Below, piece by piece: positions 19,730 through 28,281 of a DNA stretch of 39,998 nucleotides (position 1 is the stretch's first letter; each line of letters starts with the position of its first letter). The stretch is from the IMG/VR virus record IMGVR_UViG_3300046683_000574, positions 1-39,998 of that record; one strand, written 5' to 3'. The stretch is from a virus. The translations under genes were made by a program, and so were the position numbers. The notes beneath the pieces were generated by a model. It made no database searches. It saw only the letters and a list, made by a program, of their open reading frames with translations, and had not been told where the DNA came from.

Positions 19730-21867
19730 CCCAGCAGGCCACCGCGCTGGGGTTGCCGGGGTGGTGGCTGGGCTGCCTGGATCGCTCCGGTGATACCGGC
19801 GGGCACCCGCACCCACGGGGTCATCAGCCGGCTCTGCGCCGACTGCAGCGCCTGAAAATAGGGGTTGGCTTGTTGCTGGCCAGGCTGGCTGAATAGCTGT
19901 TGCGCGATCTGTGCCCGCACTGGGTCGGTATCCATCGCGGGATTGGCCCGCGCCCCTTGCCGCAGCAGGCTGACAGCTGCGGGCAATGGGTGGCCGGTCG
20001 CCAACAGTGTGAGCGGCGTGCCGAGGTCCACATCCTGCTGAGCAGCAATCCGCCTGGCTGTGGCCGAGTTTTTCAGCACCTCGTTGCGGGTTTGGGCGAA
20101 CGTCCCTTCGTTTTCCATTGTCGAACGGAACTGGTTGAACGTGGCATCATCACCGAAGCCAGCAGCGATCTTGTTGCGGATCAGTGTGTTGCCGAAAATC
20201 TTTCGCGTCGCATCCGCACCTTCCTGCGTCGCGTCCACCCTGTCCTTCAGCGCCCGCGCAACGCCGGCGCGGAAAAAATCCTTATTGCCGTCCGACAGCC
20301 TGGCAACCGTCTCAGCCGTCACCTCGGGGTCGTTGCTTAGGATGTGCCGGCCCATCTCCATGGCGTCGCGCGCTTCTGACGGACCGGCCCAGGCGGCCCG
20401 AGCTGCGGCGTATTCCGGGTTGTTCTGGTCGAGCGCCGAGACCCAAGCGCGCCGCAGACCATCGATCTCGCGCAGTTTTGGGGTCCAGGCGACTTGGCCG
20501 GTTACGTCGCTGCGGGCGGCCTCGATGATCGCATCCATGCCCTGCTTGACGGCATCAAGGCTGCGCATGTTCGGCACGCCGACAATGCGCGGCACGCCGT
20601 TGGCGTCGTATTGGATGGCCGGATCGGTCGTCGGCAGCGGCGCCTCGCCGCGCCCGATGCGGGCAGAGTTAGCGATCCGCTGGATTTCCAAGCCTTCCTT
20701 AAGACCCTGCTGTGCAACAGGATCGTCCAGCATCCCCTTTATGTTGTCAGTCATCCCGGCCGGCTTGCTGAAGGCTTGTTCGTAGAGCGGCGCCGCGTTG
20801 GTGGAGCGTAGGTCGGCCAGGTTGTTCATCGTGGCGTGGAAATTCGCCGGATTGCCGGTGGCGGCATTGATCGCGGCATTGATCCGGGTCGGCGCCCCCT
20901 CCATGCGCGTTTCCAGAAAATCCTTGGCAATCTGCCGATTGGTGCCAGGCTGGCTGGCCATCGCTTCGCCAAGACCCGTCACGTTGGCGCCACCGGCATC
21001 GATCAGGCCCCCGAGGGGGCCGAGGCGTGCCAGGGCATCCCGCGCCTGGTCGGCTGTGATCATGTCGCGATTGAACGCCTGGGCTATCTTGGCTGCTGCC
21101 TGACGAGACGCCTCCCCAGGAACCAGCCTGGCGGTCACTGCGTCGATCAGCGGGCGGCCGATTAAGCCCGCGGCGCCGAGGCCCAACGGGATGGCTGCGC
21201 CGGCTGTGGCGCCTGCGAGGCCGCCCGAGACCGGGTCTGCCTCATTCATGCCGGCGCCGGCCGTCCCGCCGATAATGCCGCCGCGCGTTGTCTGGCCACC
21301 GATGTCCAGGGCGCGGCCGACGATGCCGGGGCGTGTGGCCGCCGGGATCAGCCGTGTGAGCGCGCCTTCACCGATCGCCGCGGTGGGCAGCGCCCCGACG
21401 ATTTCCGCGCCGGTCTGCAGTTCGGGGCTGTTCGCCTCAAACTTTGCTTGCGGCAGCTCGTCCAGCTGTTGTCCTGGGGTGGCAATAGCGCGGTCGAGGC
21501 GCGGCGCCAGACCGAAGCTCAATCCCTTGGCCATGCCGCCGACCACGCCGGCAGCCTTGGCCAGATCCTGCCCGATCACCGTTGCCCATGGATGGTCGGC
21601 ACGAGGGGGCGGTGGCGTGTTGGCGGCTGCCGTGGTGTCGAAGCCGGCGCCCTCGTCAAGCGCCCGTAGGAACGTGCTGACGCCGCCCCAGACGCTGCCT
21701 GATGGCTGCTCGTTGGTCGGCACCCGCTGGAACGAGGTGTCGAGGATTTTCGCCGGCTGCTGCTGCGGCGTTGCGCCACCAGGGTCGGTATAGGTGGTGT
21801 CGTCGGTCGATCTGCCGGGCACCGCCATTACCGAGTTGGCGCCGGGGTCGTAAGGCTCTCCAGCCAT
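19723..21867 (-). CDS. Large internal virion / DNA-ejection protein
   Basis: 714 aa, ATG 21867 overlapping the upstream stop (TAATG). Last gene of the late operon. A disordered Pro/Thr-rich N-terminus is followed (about residues 150-245) by Gly/Ala-rich hydrophobic stretches (GGIIGGTAGAGM, GGLAGATAGAAIPLGLGAAG) of glycine-zipper type that could insert into membranes. The rest is long, charged and helical, ending in a Pro/Gln tail. In podophages such proteins are packed inside the capsid and ejected to form a conduit for DNA. No enzymatic motif is seen. The role is inferred from size, composition and place. Confidence 0.7.
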   Translation of the reverse strand: MAGEPYDPGANSVMAVPGRSTDDTTYTDPGGATPQQQPAKILDTSFQRVPTNEQPSGSVWGGVSTFLRALDEGAGFDTTAAANTPPPPRADHPWATVIGQDLAKAAGVVGGMAKGLSFGLAPRLDRAIATPGQQLDELPQAKFEANSPELQTGAEIVGALPTAAIGEGALTRLIPAATRPGIVGRALDIGGQTTRGGIIGGTAGAGMNEADPVSGGLAGATAGAAIPLGLGAAGLIGRPLIDAVTARLVPGEASRQAAAKIAQAFNRDMITADQARDALARLGPLGGLIDAGGANVTGLGEAMASQPGTNRQIAKDFLETRMEGAPTRINAAINAATGNPANFHATMNNLADLRSTNAAPLYEQAFSKPAGMTDNIKGMLDDPVAQQGLKEGLEIQRIANSARIGRGEAPLPTTDPAIQYDANGVPRIVGVPNMRSLDAVKQGMDAIIEAARSDVTGQVAWTPKLREIDGLRRAWVSALDQNNPEYAAARAAWAGPSEARDAMEMGRHILSNDPEVTAETVARLSDGNKDFFRAGVARALKDRVDATQEGADATRKIFGNTLIRNKIAAGFGDDATFNQFRSTMENEGTFAQTRNEVLKNSATARRIAAQQDVDLGTPLTLLATGHPLPAAVSLLRQGARANPAMDTDPVRAQIAQQLFSQPGQQQANPYFQALQSAQSRLMTPWVRVPAGITGAIQAAQPPPRQPQRGGLLGQ

Positions 21868-24080
21868 TAGCGTTGCCCCTGCTGAGGAGGCGATTTCGCC
21901 ACCATCACGGCGCCGTTGTTGAGGTGATAAAGCGTGCCGGGCCGGATATCATTATCCTGCGCCCACTTCAGGCGCTGCTGCGCCCAGTTCGGGTCTGGAT
22001 CGGTCCAGTGCGCGCTCAATTCTGCGGGGACCGCAGGGACGAACGGCTTGCGGTTCTGGTTGGCGGCATCGAGGGCGTCGCCGTAGCTCTTACCGCGGCT
22101 CATTTCCTTCTGCACATCAAAGGCAAAACGGTTCTTTGCCTGGTATGCCTGCTTAAGGTAGCCAACCACCGCCGACCTGGTGTCCTTGTCCATCCATTCG
22201 GTCGGTCCCAGCCGCTCGATGAATTTTAAATCGGTGTCCGACAACGAACCCATCGGCATGCCCTGGCGCAACGTGGACACCAGGCCATTGATGCCGCTGC
22301 GCAGCAACTGCACAGCTCCGGTGTCCGATAGCGGCAGGCCAAGGCTTCCCAGCGTCTCGGCGATGGTCGCCTTCATTCCTGGCAGCGACACATTCTGCCA
22401 GAGCTTAGGTTGCTCGACATTATCCGAGAGCGCGCGGAAGCCATCCAACTGGGCAACGATGTTGCCGGTATCGTGCTGCTCTTGCTGCGCCGTCTCCAGT
22501 CCCTTCTGGTTGGTTGTGTTAACGACTGTGTCTTTGTTGGTCTGGCGCGTCAGATCTGCATTGAGCTTGGCCAGTTCGATGGCGTGCGCACGATCCGCTG
22601 CGGCTTTCTCATCCCCCTGCCGGCGGGTCATCTCAGCTTCATACAGCTGCCGCTGGGTATCCAGCGCGTTCTTCTGCGCGGCCTGCTGCAGCTCCAGTGA
22701 CTTGGCCTGCGCATCCTGCTGCAGCTTGTTCACCGCCTGGGTGGCGGTGTTGTAGTCGGACAGCGACTTGTTGGGATCGCCGCCGCGGCCTGCGCGCGCC
22801 AGCGACAACTGCTGCGCTGCTGCGGCCTGCGCTGCCCTGGCCTCGGCCAGACCGGGCGGAGTGACCGTGTAATCGGCGGCGTTGATGGCGATCGGATGCT
22901 GCGCCTGGAACTGCTCTAACGTCAGCTGCCCGGCGGGCGCTGGTGGTGTGGCGTCCGCTGTCGTCGTGGGTGCCGCTGGCGGCGTCTGGCCCGGGGGTGG
23001 AGGCGTTGCGGCGGGCGCCGTCGTAGAGCCGCTGGGAGGCGCCACAGTCTTCCCGGCCACCTGATACGGCGCAGGGGGCGCCTGGACCGTCTGGCCCCGG
23101 TTGGCGGCCGCCAGTTGCACGCCCTTCGCCACGTCGGCCGGATTGAGCACCGCACCGCCGCCGCCGCTCTCGTGGGGTTGAGCAGCGAGGATGAACTTCT
23201 GCTGCACGGTGGGGTCGGTGAGATCGATCTTGTCGGTCGGCTTGACGCCGAGGGCATTCGCGACATCGGCCGTGTAGCTGGTCAGGTCGGCCTTCGGATC
23301 GCTGACCCAGCGCTTGACCGCGTCCTGCACCGTGTTGATGCCGTGCTGTGTCTGGTAGAGCGCGAGCTGATCTGCTGTTGCCGCAACGCCGCTCGGAAGA
23401 TCGGAGAACGTGGCGAAACGGTTGCCCGGTCCTGGCTGCGCGCCTGGCTGCCCGGCAAAGGTCAGGTTCAGCGGGTTGTTCTGCCGCATGCCGAGGGCGA
23501 TGCCGCCCCCGCCTGGCTTCCCAGCGCCGCCCGCGGTTCCCGGCACGACGGGGGCATTCGCGAGCAGCGGGTTGGGAATGTTCGCACCGGCCTGCATCTG
23601 CAGCAGCGGCAGCGCCTCCTTGAGCCGCTCCATCTGCAGCTTCTGCCGCTCCATCTGCCAGTTCTGCTGCGCGCCGAGATAGGACGCCGCCTGTTGCTCG
23701 GAACCAGCTTCGCTCCGCGATGCCCCCTCGAACCCTTGCGCCAGGCCGCCGAACATCGGCTTACCTGGATAGTAGCCAGATCCCGCCATCAGGCTCGTGC
23801 CGAAGTCGCCCAGCGCCCGTAGCCCGGCGCGCTCCCGCTGTGCCGGTGACATCGCGTCGGTCTGTGGGCCGCCACCAATCGCCTCGCCCAGCAGCGACAG
23901 CCAGCCGCGCTTGACCGGTGTGGTGTCGGGCTGCACCGAAGGCAACGGCGCCTGGAGCAGCGCGAGTTGCTGCCTGATGTAGTCCGACGTTGGATCGGCT
24001 GCTGCCGCTGGCGCAGCGCTTGGAGGTGGCGGCGGTGGCGCGTCCGTCTGCGCCAGATCCCAGGTGTCAGGTGTTGCCAT
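21867..24080 (-). CDS. Internal virion protein with P5/lysozyme-like domain
   Basis: 737 aa. Around residues 195-300 lies a recognisable module: MRQNNPLNLTFAG, then RFATFSDLPSGVAA, HGINTVQDAVKRW and ADVANALGVKPTDKIDL. This layout is known from phage 'structural protein P5'/transglycosylase-like domains that open peptidoglycan during DNA entry. It is preceded by a coiled coil (QQNWQMERQKLQMERL) and followed by a Pro/Ala-rich linker (residues 330-390) and a long Gln/Ala coiled coil (AAADRAHAIELAKLNADLTR region). It is the only muralytic-looking protein seen in the genome. The exact catalytic residue was not identified. Confidence 0.7.
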   Translation of the reverse strand: MATPDTWDLAQTDAPPPPPPSAAPAAAADPTSDYIRQQLALLQAPLPSVQPDTTPVKRGWLSLLGEAIGGGPQTDAMSPAQRERAGLRALGDFGTSLMAGSGYYPGKPMFGGLAQGFEGASRSEAGSEQQAASYLGAQQNWQMERQKLQMERLKEALPLLQMQAGANIPNPLLANAPVVPGTAGGAGKPGGGGIALGMRQNNPLNLTFAGQPGAQPGPGNRFATFSDLPSGVAATADQLALYQTQHGINTVQDAVKRWVSDPKADLTSYTADVANALGVKPTDKIDLTDPTVQQKFILAAQPHESGGGGAVLNPADVAKGVQLAAANRGQTVQAPPAPYQVAGKTVAPPSGSTTAPAATPPPPGQTPPAAPTTTADATPPAPAGQLTLEQFQAQHPIAINAADYTVTPPGLAEARAAQAAAAQQLSLARAGRGGDPNKSLSDYNTATQAVNKLQQDAQAKSLELQQAAQKNALDTQRQLYEAEMTRRQGDEKAAADRAHAIELAKLNADLTRQTNKDTVVNTTNQKGLETAQQEQHDTGNIVAQLDGFRALSDNVEQPKLWQNVSLPGMKATIAETLGSLGLPLSDTGAVQLLRSGINGLVSTLRQGMPMGSLSDTDLKFIERLGPTEWMDKDTRSAVVGYLKQAYQAKNRFAFDVQKEMSRGKSYGDALDAANQNRKPFVPAVPAELSAHWTDPDPNWAQQRLKWAQDNDIRPGTLYHLNNGAVMVAKSPPQQGQR

Positions 24081-24089
24081 ATCCGCCCC

Positions 24090-24461
24090 CTAGAGTCCGA
24101 GCAGGCCGCTGGTTTTGCCACCGCCCTGGAGGTTGACCGGGCGTGCGGTCGCCGGGTTGCTGGCATCCCGCAGCGCCTGCACGCGCGCCATCAGCATCTG
24201 CACCAGGGCGTTCATCGACGCCGGGTTGCCGCTGTAGGCAGCCGATGCCGCTTGCCCCGCCGCTGCCGGTGCCCCGGGGGGCAGGTTGGATACGGCTGGC
24301 TTCTGCGCCTGCTGTTGGCCGCCAGCCTGCCCCAGCGCCTTGGCAATGGATGTGAAGTCCATGCCGCCGCCAGTTCCTGATCCGCTGCCTGATGAGAGAT
24401 CCCAAGCCCCAGAGGTATCGCCGCCGCCGCCGAGTGCCGATAGATCCCATGCGCCACTCAT
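24090..24461 (-). CDS. Small Gly/Ser-rich virion-associated protein
   Basis: 123 aa, ATG 24461, nine bases before the P5-like gene. It begins with a repeated motif (SGAWDLSALGGGG, then SGAWDLSSGSG), followed by a helix (DFTSIAKALGQAGGQQQ) and a final LVQMLMARVQALRDA helix. The repeat resembles the MATPDTWDLA start of the next protein, so both may bind the same partner through a W-D-L motif. Probably an ejection-complex component; inferred from place. Confidence 0.65.
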   Translation of the reverse strand: MSGAWDLSALGGGGDTSGAWDLSSGSGSGTGGGMDFTSIAKALGQAGGQQQAQKPAVSNLPPGAPAAAGQAASAAYSGNPASMNALVQMLMARVQALRDASNPATARPVNLQGGGKTSGLLGL

Positions 24462-24464
24462 CGC

Positions 24465-25610
24465 TTATATCCCCGCTGCCGCGCCGCCGATGGACGCCAC
24501 CTTGCTGATCAGCCCCAGGTAGCCGCCGATCTGATCCACCGTTGATGGCGTCGTGGTGCCCGTCGTGGTGCCCGATGTCTGCCCGGTGCCAGTGGTCTGC
24601 CCCGTGGTGCCGTAGGGCACGCCACTGACGGCACTCAACAATAGATCCAGATTTTGGACCGGCTGCTGTTGCCGGGCGTAATAGTTGCTCATCTGCGTAT
24701 TCAGCCCCGCCTGCTGCTGGCTCTGCTGCAGGCCGCCGATGCCGAGCAGGTTCTGCAGATACTGCTGCGGCAGTCCCGAGCCGGTCTGCAACGCGTTGGT
24801 GAGGTCGGCCTGCCCGTAGCCCGCCATCTGGCCGCCGGCCGTGCCATACATCGACGCCAGGCTGCTTGCCGCACCCTCCCCGAGCTGCTGCCGGGTATTG
24901 GCGAGGTTGCCCGCCTGGGTCAGCGCCTGGCCGTAGCCGGTGTTCAGCAGGTTGCCGAGGACATTTTGCTCATTGAGCGCGCCCTGCGCCTGCGCCATGC
25001 CCTCCATGACGCCCTGGCGCGAGCCGCCGAACGCGCCGGCTTGGTTCGCATTCGCGCCTACTTGCTGCAGGTTCTGCGCCAGCGCCTGGCGCCCCAACGC
25101 CAGCGTCGGATCGATGACCGCCTGGGTGTAGGGCGACATCATCGACTGGGCGTCCTGCGCGACGGATTGCGCGCTGGCCGGTCCCTGCCCGGCCCATCCC
25201 CCGAGCAGTCCCTGCGCCTGCCCCAGTCCCTGCTGGATGTATTGCTGTTGCTGCGGCAATGCCATGCCGCTGATGGCGCTGTAGATGTCTCCTGTGGTGC
25301 CGCCGATCTGCCGCGCCATCTGGTCCGGGCCGGCATTGGTGCCGTAGGCAAAGCCCTGCTGTTGGCCGGGCGACAGGTCAGCGACTTGCTGGCCTGGATA
25401 GGGATTGAACAGGTTGGGGTCTTGCGACAGCGTCTGTGCGGTGCCGACAGCCTGCTGTGCCGCGCCGGTGAGCCACGACGGCAGCTGCGTCGACGAGGTG
25501 CCTGACGTGTCGGTGGTGCCTTGCTGCGTGGTCTGCTGGCTACCGCCCTTGCTCTTGTAGACGCCACCGAATGCCAGGTGGTCAATCTGGCCGCCTTCGT
25601 TGAATCTCAT
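24465..25610 (-). CDS. Gln/Gly-rich DNA-ejection or tail-associated protein
   Basis: 381 aa, ATG 25610. Rich in Gln, Gly, Ala and Ser throughout. Near residue 70 NPYPGQQVADLSPGQQQGF matches a motif widespread in phage internal virion and tail proteins (GQ-x-VAxLSxxQ). Alternating amphipathic helical segments follow, with a Thr/Gly linker and a final hydrophobic stretch (LGLISKVASIGGAAAGI). Clustered with two other large late proteins as in podophage ejection modules. No enzyme motif. Confidence 0.7.
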   Translation of the reverse strand: MRFNEGGQIDHLAFGGVYKSKGGSQQTTQQGTTDTSGTSSTQLPSWLTGAAQQAVGTAQTLSQDPNLFNPYPGQQVADLSPGQQQGFAYGTNAGPDQMARQIGGTTGDIYSAISGMALPQQQQYIQQGLGQAQGLLGGWAGQGPASAQSVAQDAQSMMSPYTQAVIDPTLALGRQALAQNLQQVGANANQAGAFGGSRQGVMEGMAQAQGALNEQNVLGNLLNTGYGQALTQAGNLANTRQQLGEGAASSLASMYGTAGGQMAGYGQADLTNALQTGSGLPQQYLQNLLGIGGLQQSQQQAGLNTQMSNYYARQQQPVQNLDLLLSAVSGVPYGTTGQTTGTGQTSGTTTGTTTPSTVDQIGGYLGLISKVASIGGAAAGI

Positions 25611-25611
25611 G

Positions 25612-26094
25612 TCAGCCTCGTTTCATGACGGCGCGACGGAACAGCGCACCGAGTGGCGACATCACCACGACCCGGCCGCCAGGCACCGCAGCCGCCGCAG
25701 CGCGCACCGCGGCACGCGTGCCGGCCGGGCTGGCGACGCTCTCATGAGCCACCGCCCCCGATGTCGTGCGTCCCTGCACGACACGCGGAGCCCCTGATGC
25801 AATCGCATGCCGCTTGCTCTCGGGGTAGCCGAGCTGCTTCGCCAAATGCCCATCATTCACCGTGCGCGCCTTGGCGAACTGCTTGGCCTGCGCCGGCGAG
25901 TTGGTCACCAGCGTGCCCTCGGGCCGCGCGGCCTTTACCAGTCCCGCCGGCAGCGTGCGCGGCACCTTGGTGCCCTTGGCCATGAAAGCCGAGGTCTTGG
26001 GACTGCGCGGATCCGCGACTGCGCCGATCTGCGCCGCCACATCGGCCACCGGTTCCGGCAGCGTGCCGAGCAGGCCTTGCGCCTTACGTGCCAT
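25612..26094 (-). CDS. Hypothetical virion-region protein
   Basis: 160 aa from ATG 26094, which overlaps the upstream gene by 11 bases; longer in-frame starts run through that gene and are rejected. Basic, Ala-rich, with EPVADVAAQIGAVADPRS near the N-terminus and GYPESKRHAIASGAP near the middle. A small Gly/Val-rich end (VPGGRVVVMSPLGAL). Not recognised; likely a capsid-internal or ejection accessory protein by position. Confidence 0.6.
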   Translation of the reverse strand: MARKAQGLLGTLPEPVADVAAQIGAVADPRSPKTSAFMAKGTKVPRTLPAGLVKAARPEGTLVTNSPAQAKQFAKARTVNDGHLAKQLGYPESKRHAIASGAPRVVQGRTTSGAVAHESVASPAGTRAAVRAAAAAVPGGRVVVMSPLGALFRRAVMKRG

Positions 26095-26464
26095 CGGGAG
26101 CCACCAGCGACTTGTAGAACGTCGGGAAATGCGGTCGCCACCCAGAGGCATGGGCAACTCTGCCCCACCCCTTGCGGCCCATCGCAGTGGCAGCGATGCA
26201 GCCCTGCTCGCGGGCCCACACGTCGATGGTCGGCTCAAGCGCCAGGCAGTCGTGCAGCCCGCCAAAGATCAGCCAGTAGTAAACCGACTTGCCGAGCGGG
26301 AACGACTGTATCTCGGTGATGATGCAGCCGTCACCCTGTTCCCACAGCTGGGCCTCGCCGGCCTTCAGCATCCGCACTACGTCTTCGATGCGGTGCGTTG
26401 CGTGGCCGCCGCAGTCCAGCGCCTTCTGCAGTCTCCACGCCTTCTCGCCCCCGCTCAAACTCAT
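26084..26464 (-). CDS. GNAT-like phage protein
   Basis: 126 aa, ATG 26464 in ATGA overlap. The pattern THRIEDVVRMLKAGEAQLWE, then CIITEI, a WLIFGGLHDCLALEP strand-helix, AREQGCIAATAMGRKGWGRV and a final aromatic strand follows the small GNAT-type fold seen in many podophage structural clusters. These proteins sit beside internal virion genes. The acetyl-CoA loop is poorly conserved, so acetyltransferase activity is doubtful; a structural role is possible. Confidence 0.65.
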   Translation of the reverse strand: MSLSGGEKAWRLQKALDCGGHATHRIEDVVRMLKAGEAQLWEQGDGCIITEIQSFPLGKSVYYWLIFGGLHDCLALEPTIDVWAREQGCIAATAMGRKGWGRVAHASGWRPHFPTFYKSLVAPDGT

Positions 26465-26682
26465 CGCGGCACCGCGTCGAAATGAAGCGCCCCGGTATCA
26501 TCGATCGATATCTTCCATGTCGTCCCATTTGGCGAGGTTAATCCGATGAACGGAAACACCGTCGCGCCATTGGCATCGGCCTTGCGGTTCAATGCGTCCG
26601 CGATCTGCGCCAGCCGCTGGTTGATGTCGCCCGAGAGCGGGGCACTGAACGGCGCTGCGGGATGTCGGAGTGTGGCAACCAT
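26461..26682 (-). CDS. Small trimerisation-type tail accessory protein
   Basis: 73 aa, ATG 26682 next to the nozzle-gene stop (TAGATG). N-terminal helix (GDINQRLAQIADALNRKADA) of coiled-coil type, then a beta segment with TTWKISIDDTGALHF. The same xTWKIS motif occurs near the end of the 107-aa protein at 29985. May be a small fibre or nozzle cap protein; function inferred. Confidence 0.6.
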   Translation of the reverse strand: MVATLRHPAAPFSAPLSGDINQRLAQIADALNRKADANGATVFPFIGLTSPNGTTWKISIDDTGALHFDAVPR

Positions 26683-28281
26683 CTAGCGCTTCCCCGCCTT
26701 GGCCAGATCGATCCGCGTGCGCCCGACCGAGAACGGGGCATCAGCCGTCGCCTCAAGCCGCATCCGAATGCTGCGGCCGCTGACCCTGGTATCCATCAAA
26801 CCTCCATGGATGGAGGTGTACAACCCAGTCTCTGTTTCCACGCTGTCCCACGGCTGCTCTTTCGCCAGGAACCTGAACCCAAAGTTGGCCGCCAGCACCG
26901 GATCGGTCGTGCTATCGAACACCAGTTGCTTGACCGCGAAACGAATATCCCCCTCGCCCTGGTTGATGCTGCCGCTCTCCACGAACACCTCACCGGCACT
27001 GGCGCGCGGTGCGCCGTTGTCGGTCCAGCCGGTCTCGTGCTGATAGAGCGCGCCGCCCGTGCCGTCGGGCCCCAGGCCGCCCAGGATCGGGTAGTCCAGT
27101 GTGCCGATGCGATCACCCGCGGTGCGTGCGCGTCGACCCAGCAGCCAGTAGCCCGCCACCGAACCGGCCTGGCCTGAATAGACGCCGGGCAATACGCCTG
27201 AGTAGTTCATCGCGATGTAGCGGTTGCATTCACCGGACGAGTTCTCATCCGGCCAGTCCCACCAGATTTCAGCGAACTGCGGATTGGCCGAGCCGAACAG
27301 CCGGCCGATGCTGCCGGCGTTCAGCACGCTGAAGAACCAGTTCTTCACATCGCAGCCCAGCACCTGCACGTTGCCGTTGTAGAGCCAGAAGTTCTGCAGG
27401 CTCATCCAGGCGACAAAGCCGCCAGCGCCTGCCACCGCGCGCGGCGATATCGGGCCGCAGCCAGCCGCAATCTGATTGATGCCATACGCATAGGGAGGCC
27501 CGACGTAGGTCATCAAGTGAACGTCGTTCGTTGTAAACAACAAAATCCCAGCAGCCACCTTGCAGGCGGTCAGCGCATGGGCGTTGGTGACGAGCTGCTT
27601 GGAGCCGGCGAGGTTGGTCACGCCTGGCGTCCAGACCGTCATATCCTCCTGATCGGACCAGGCGATGCTACGCGGATCGCCACCAGCGCCATACAACACC
27701 ACCTGCCTCTGATCGGTGACGATGACGCCGCGGTTGCCGGTGGGCGCATTGAGCACCTGTGTGGCGTGAACGGTGGGTGTCGTGGGGTTCCACGAATACA
27801 GGTGACCGTCCTGAGTCGGCACCACCACGAGCAGCTCACCGAACGTGTCCATCGACCACCAGTCGGTGATATGGCCGAGGATGCCGGGTGGTCCGATCGG
27901 GCCGCCGCTGGCGCTGCTGATGCCGTAGATGCCGTCACCGTAGAACCCGAGGCCATAGCCCGAGGGATAGCCGGGAGGCAGGATCGGGGGCGCCCCCGTG
28001 GGGGTGATGTCGTAGCTGGTCCCAGTATCGAAGCAATACGCCCACAGCTTGGTATCGGTGCCATACGCCGCCCAACGCTGATAGCTGTTGTCGTGCCAGG
28101 TGAGGACATCGCGCGGGGTGTTGGACACCGCGGTGCCCTGCAGCAGAGCATTGCCGCCCACGGGCGTCAGCACGCCGCCACGCCAGCGTATGTTGTTGCT
28201 ATCGAACCAATGTCCGGATGTGGCTTCGGAGGTTGACTGCCTCACGATGCCGGGCGGCGGTGACTGGGTGAGCCTAGGCAC
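26683..28281 (-). CDS. Tail nozzle / DNA stabilisation protein (P22 gp10-like)
   Basis: 532 aa. GTG 28281, overlapping the fibre gene end by 8 bases. Repeated short beta stretches rich in Trp, Gly and Asp (VLTWHDNSYQRWAAYGTDTK, SWNPTTP, IAWSDQEDMTVW, FVAWMSLQNFWLYNGNVQ) fit the beta-propeller nozzle fold of P22 gp10 and its relatives. The N-terminus (DSNNIRWRGGVLTPVGG) is typical of the family. This protein plugs the tail tube and carries fibres. Length is close to the known family. Confidence 0.8.
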   Translation of the reverse strand: MPRLTQSPPPGIVRQSTSEATSGHWFDSNNIRWRGGVLTPVGGNALLQGTAVSNTPRDVLTWHDNSYQRWAAYGTDTKLWAYCFDTGTSYDITPTGAPPILPPGYPSGYGLGFYGDGIYGISSASGGPIGPPGILGHITDWWSMDTFGELLVVVPTQDGHLYSWNPTTPTVHATQVLNAPTGNRGVIVTDQRQVVLYGAGGDPRSIAWSDQEDMTVWTPGVTNLAGSKQLVTNAHALTACKVAAGILLFTTNDVHLMTYVGPPYAYGINQIAAGCGPISPRAVAGAGGFVAWMSLQNFWLYNGNVQVLGCDVKNWFFSVLNAGSIGRLFGSANPQFAEIWWDWPDENSSGECNRYIAMNYSGVLPGVYSGQAGSVAGYWLLGRRARTAGDRIGTLDYPILGGLGPDGTGGALYQHETGWTDNGAPRASAGEVFVESGSINQGEGDIRFAVKQLVFDSTTDPVLAANFGFRFLAKEQPWDSVETETGLYTSIHGGLMDTRVSGRSIRMRLEATADAPFSVGRTRIDLAKAGKR

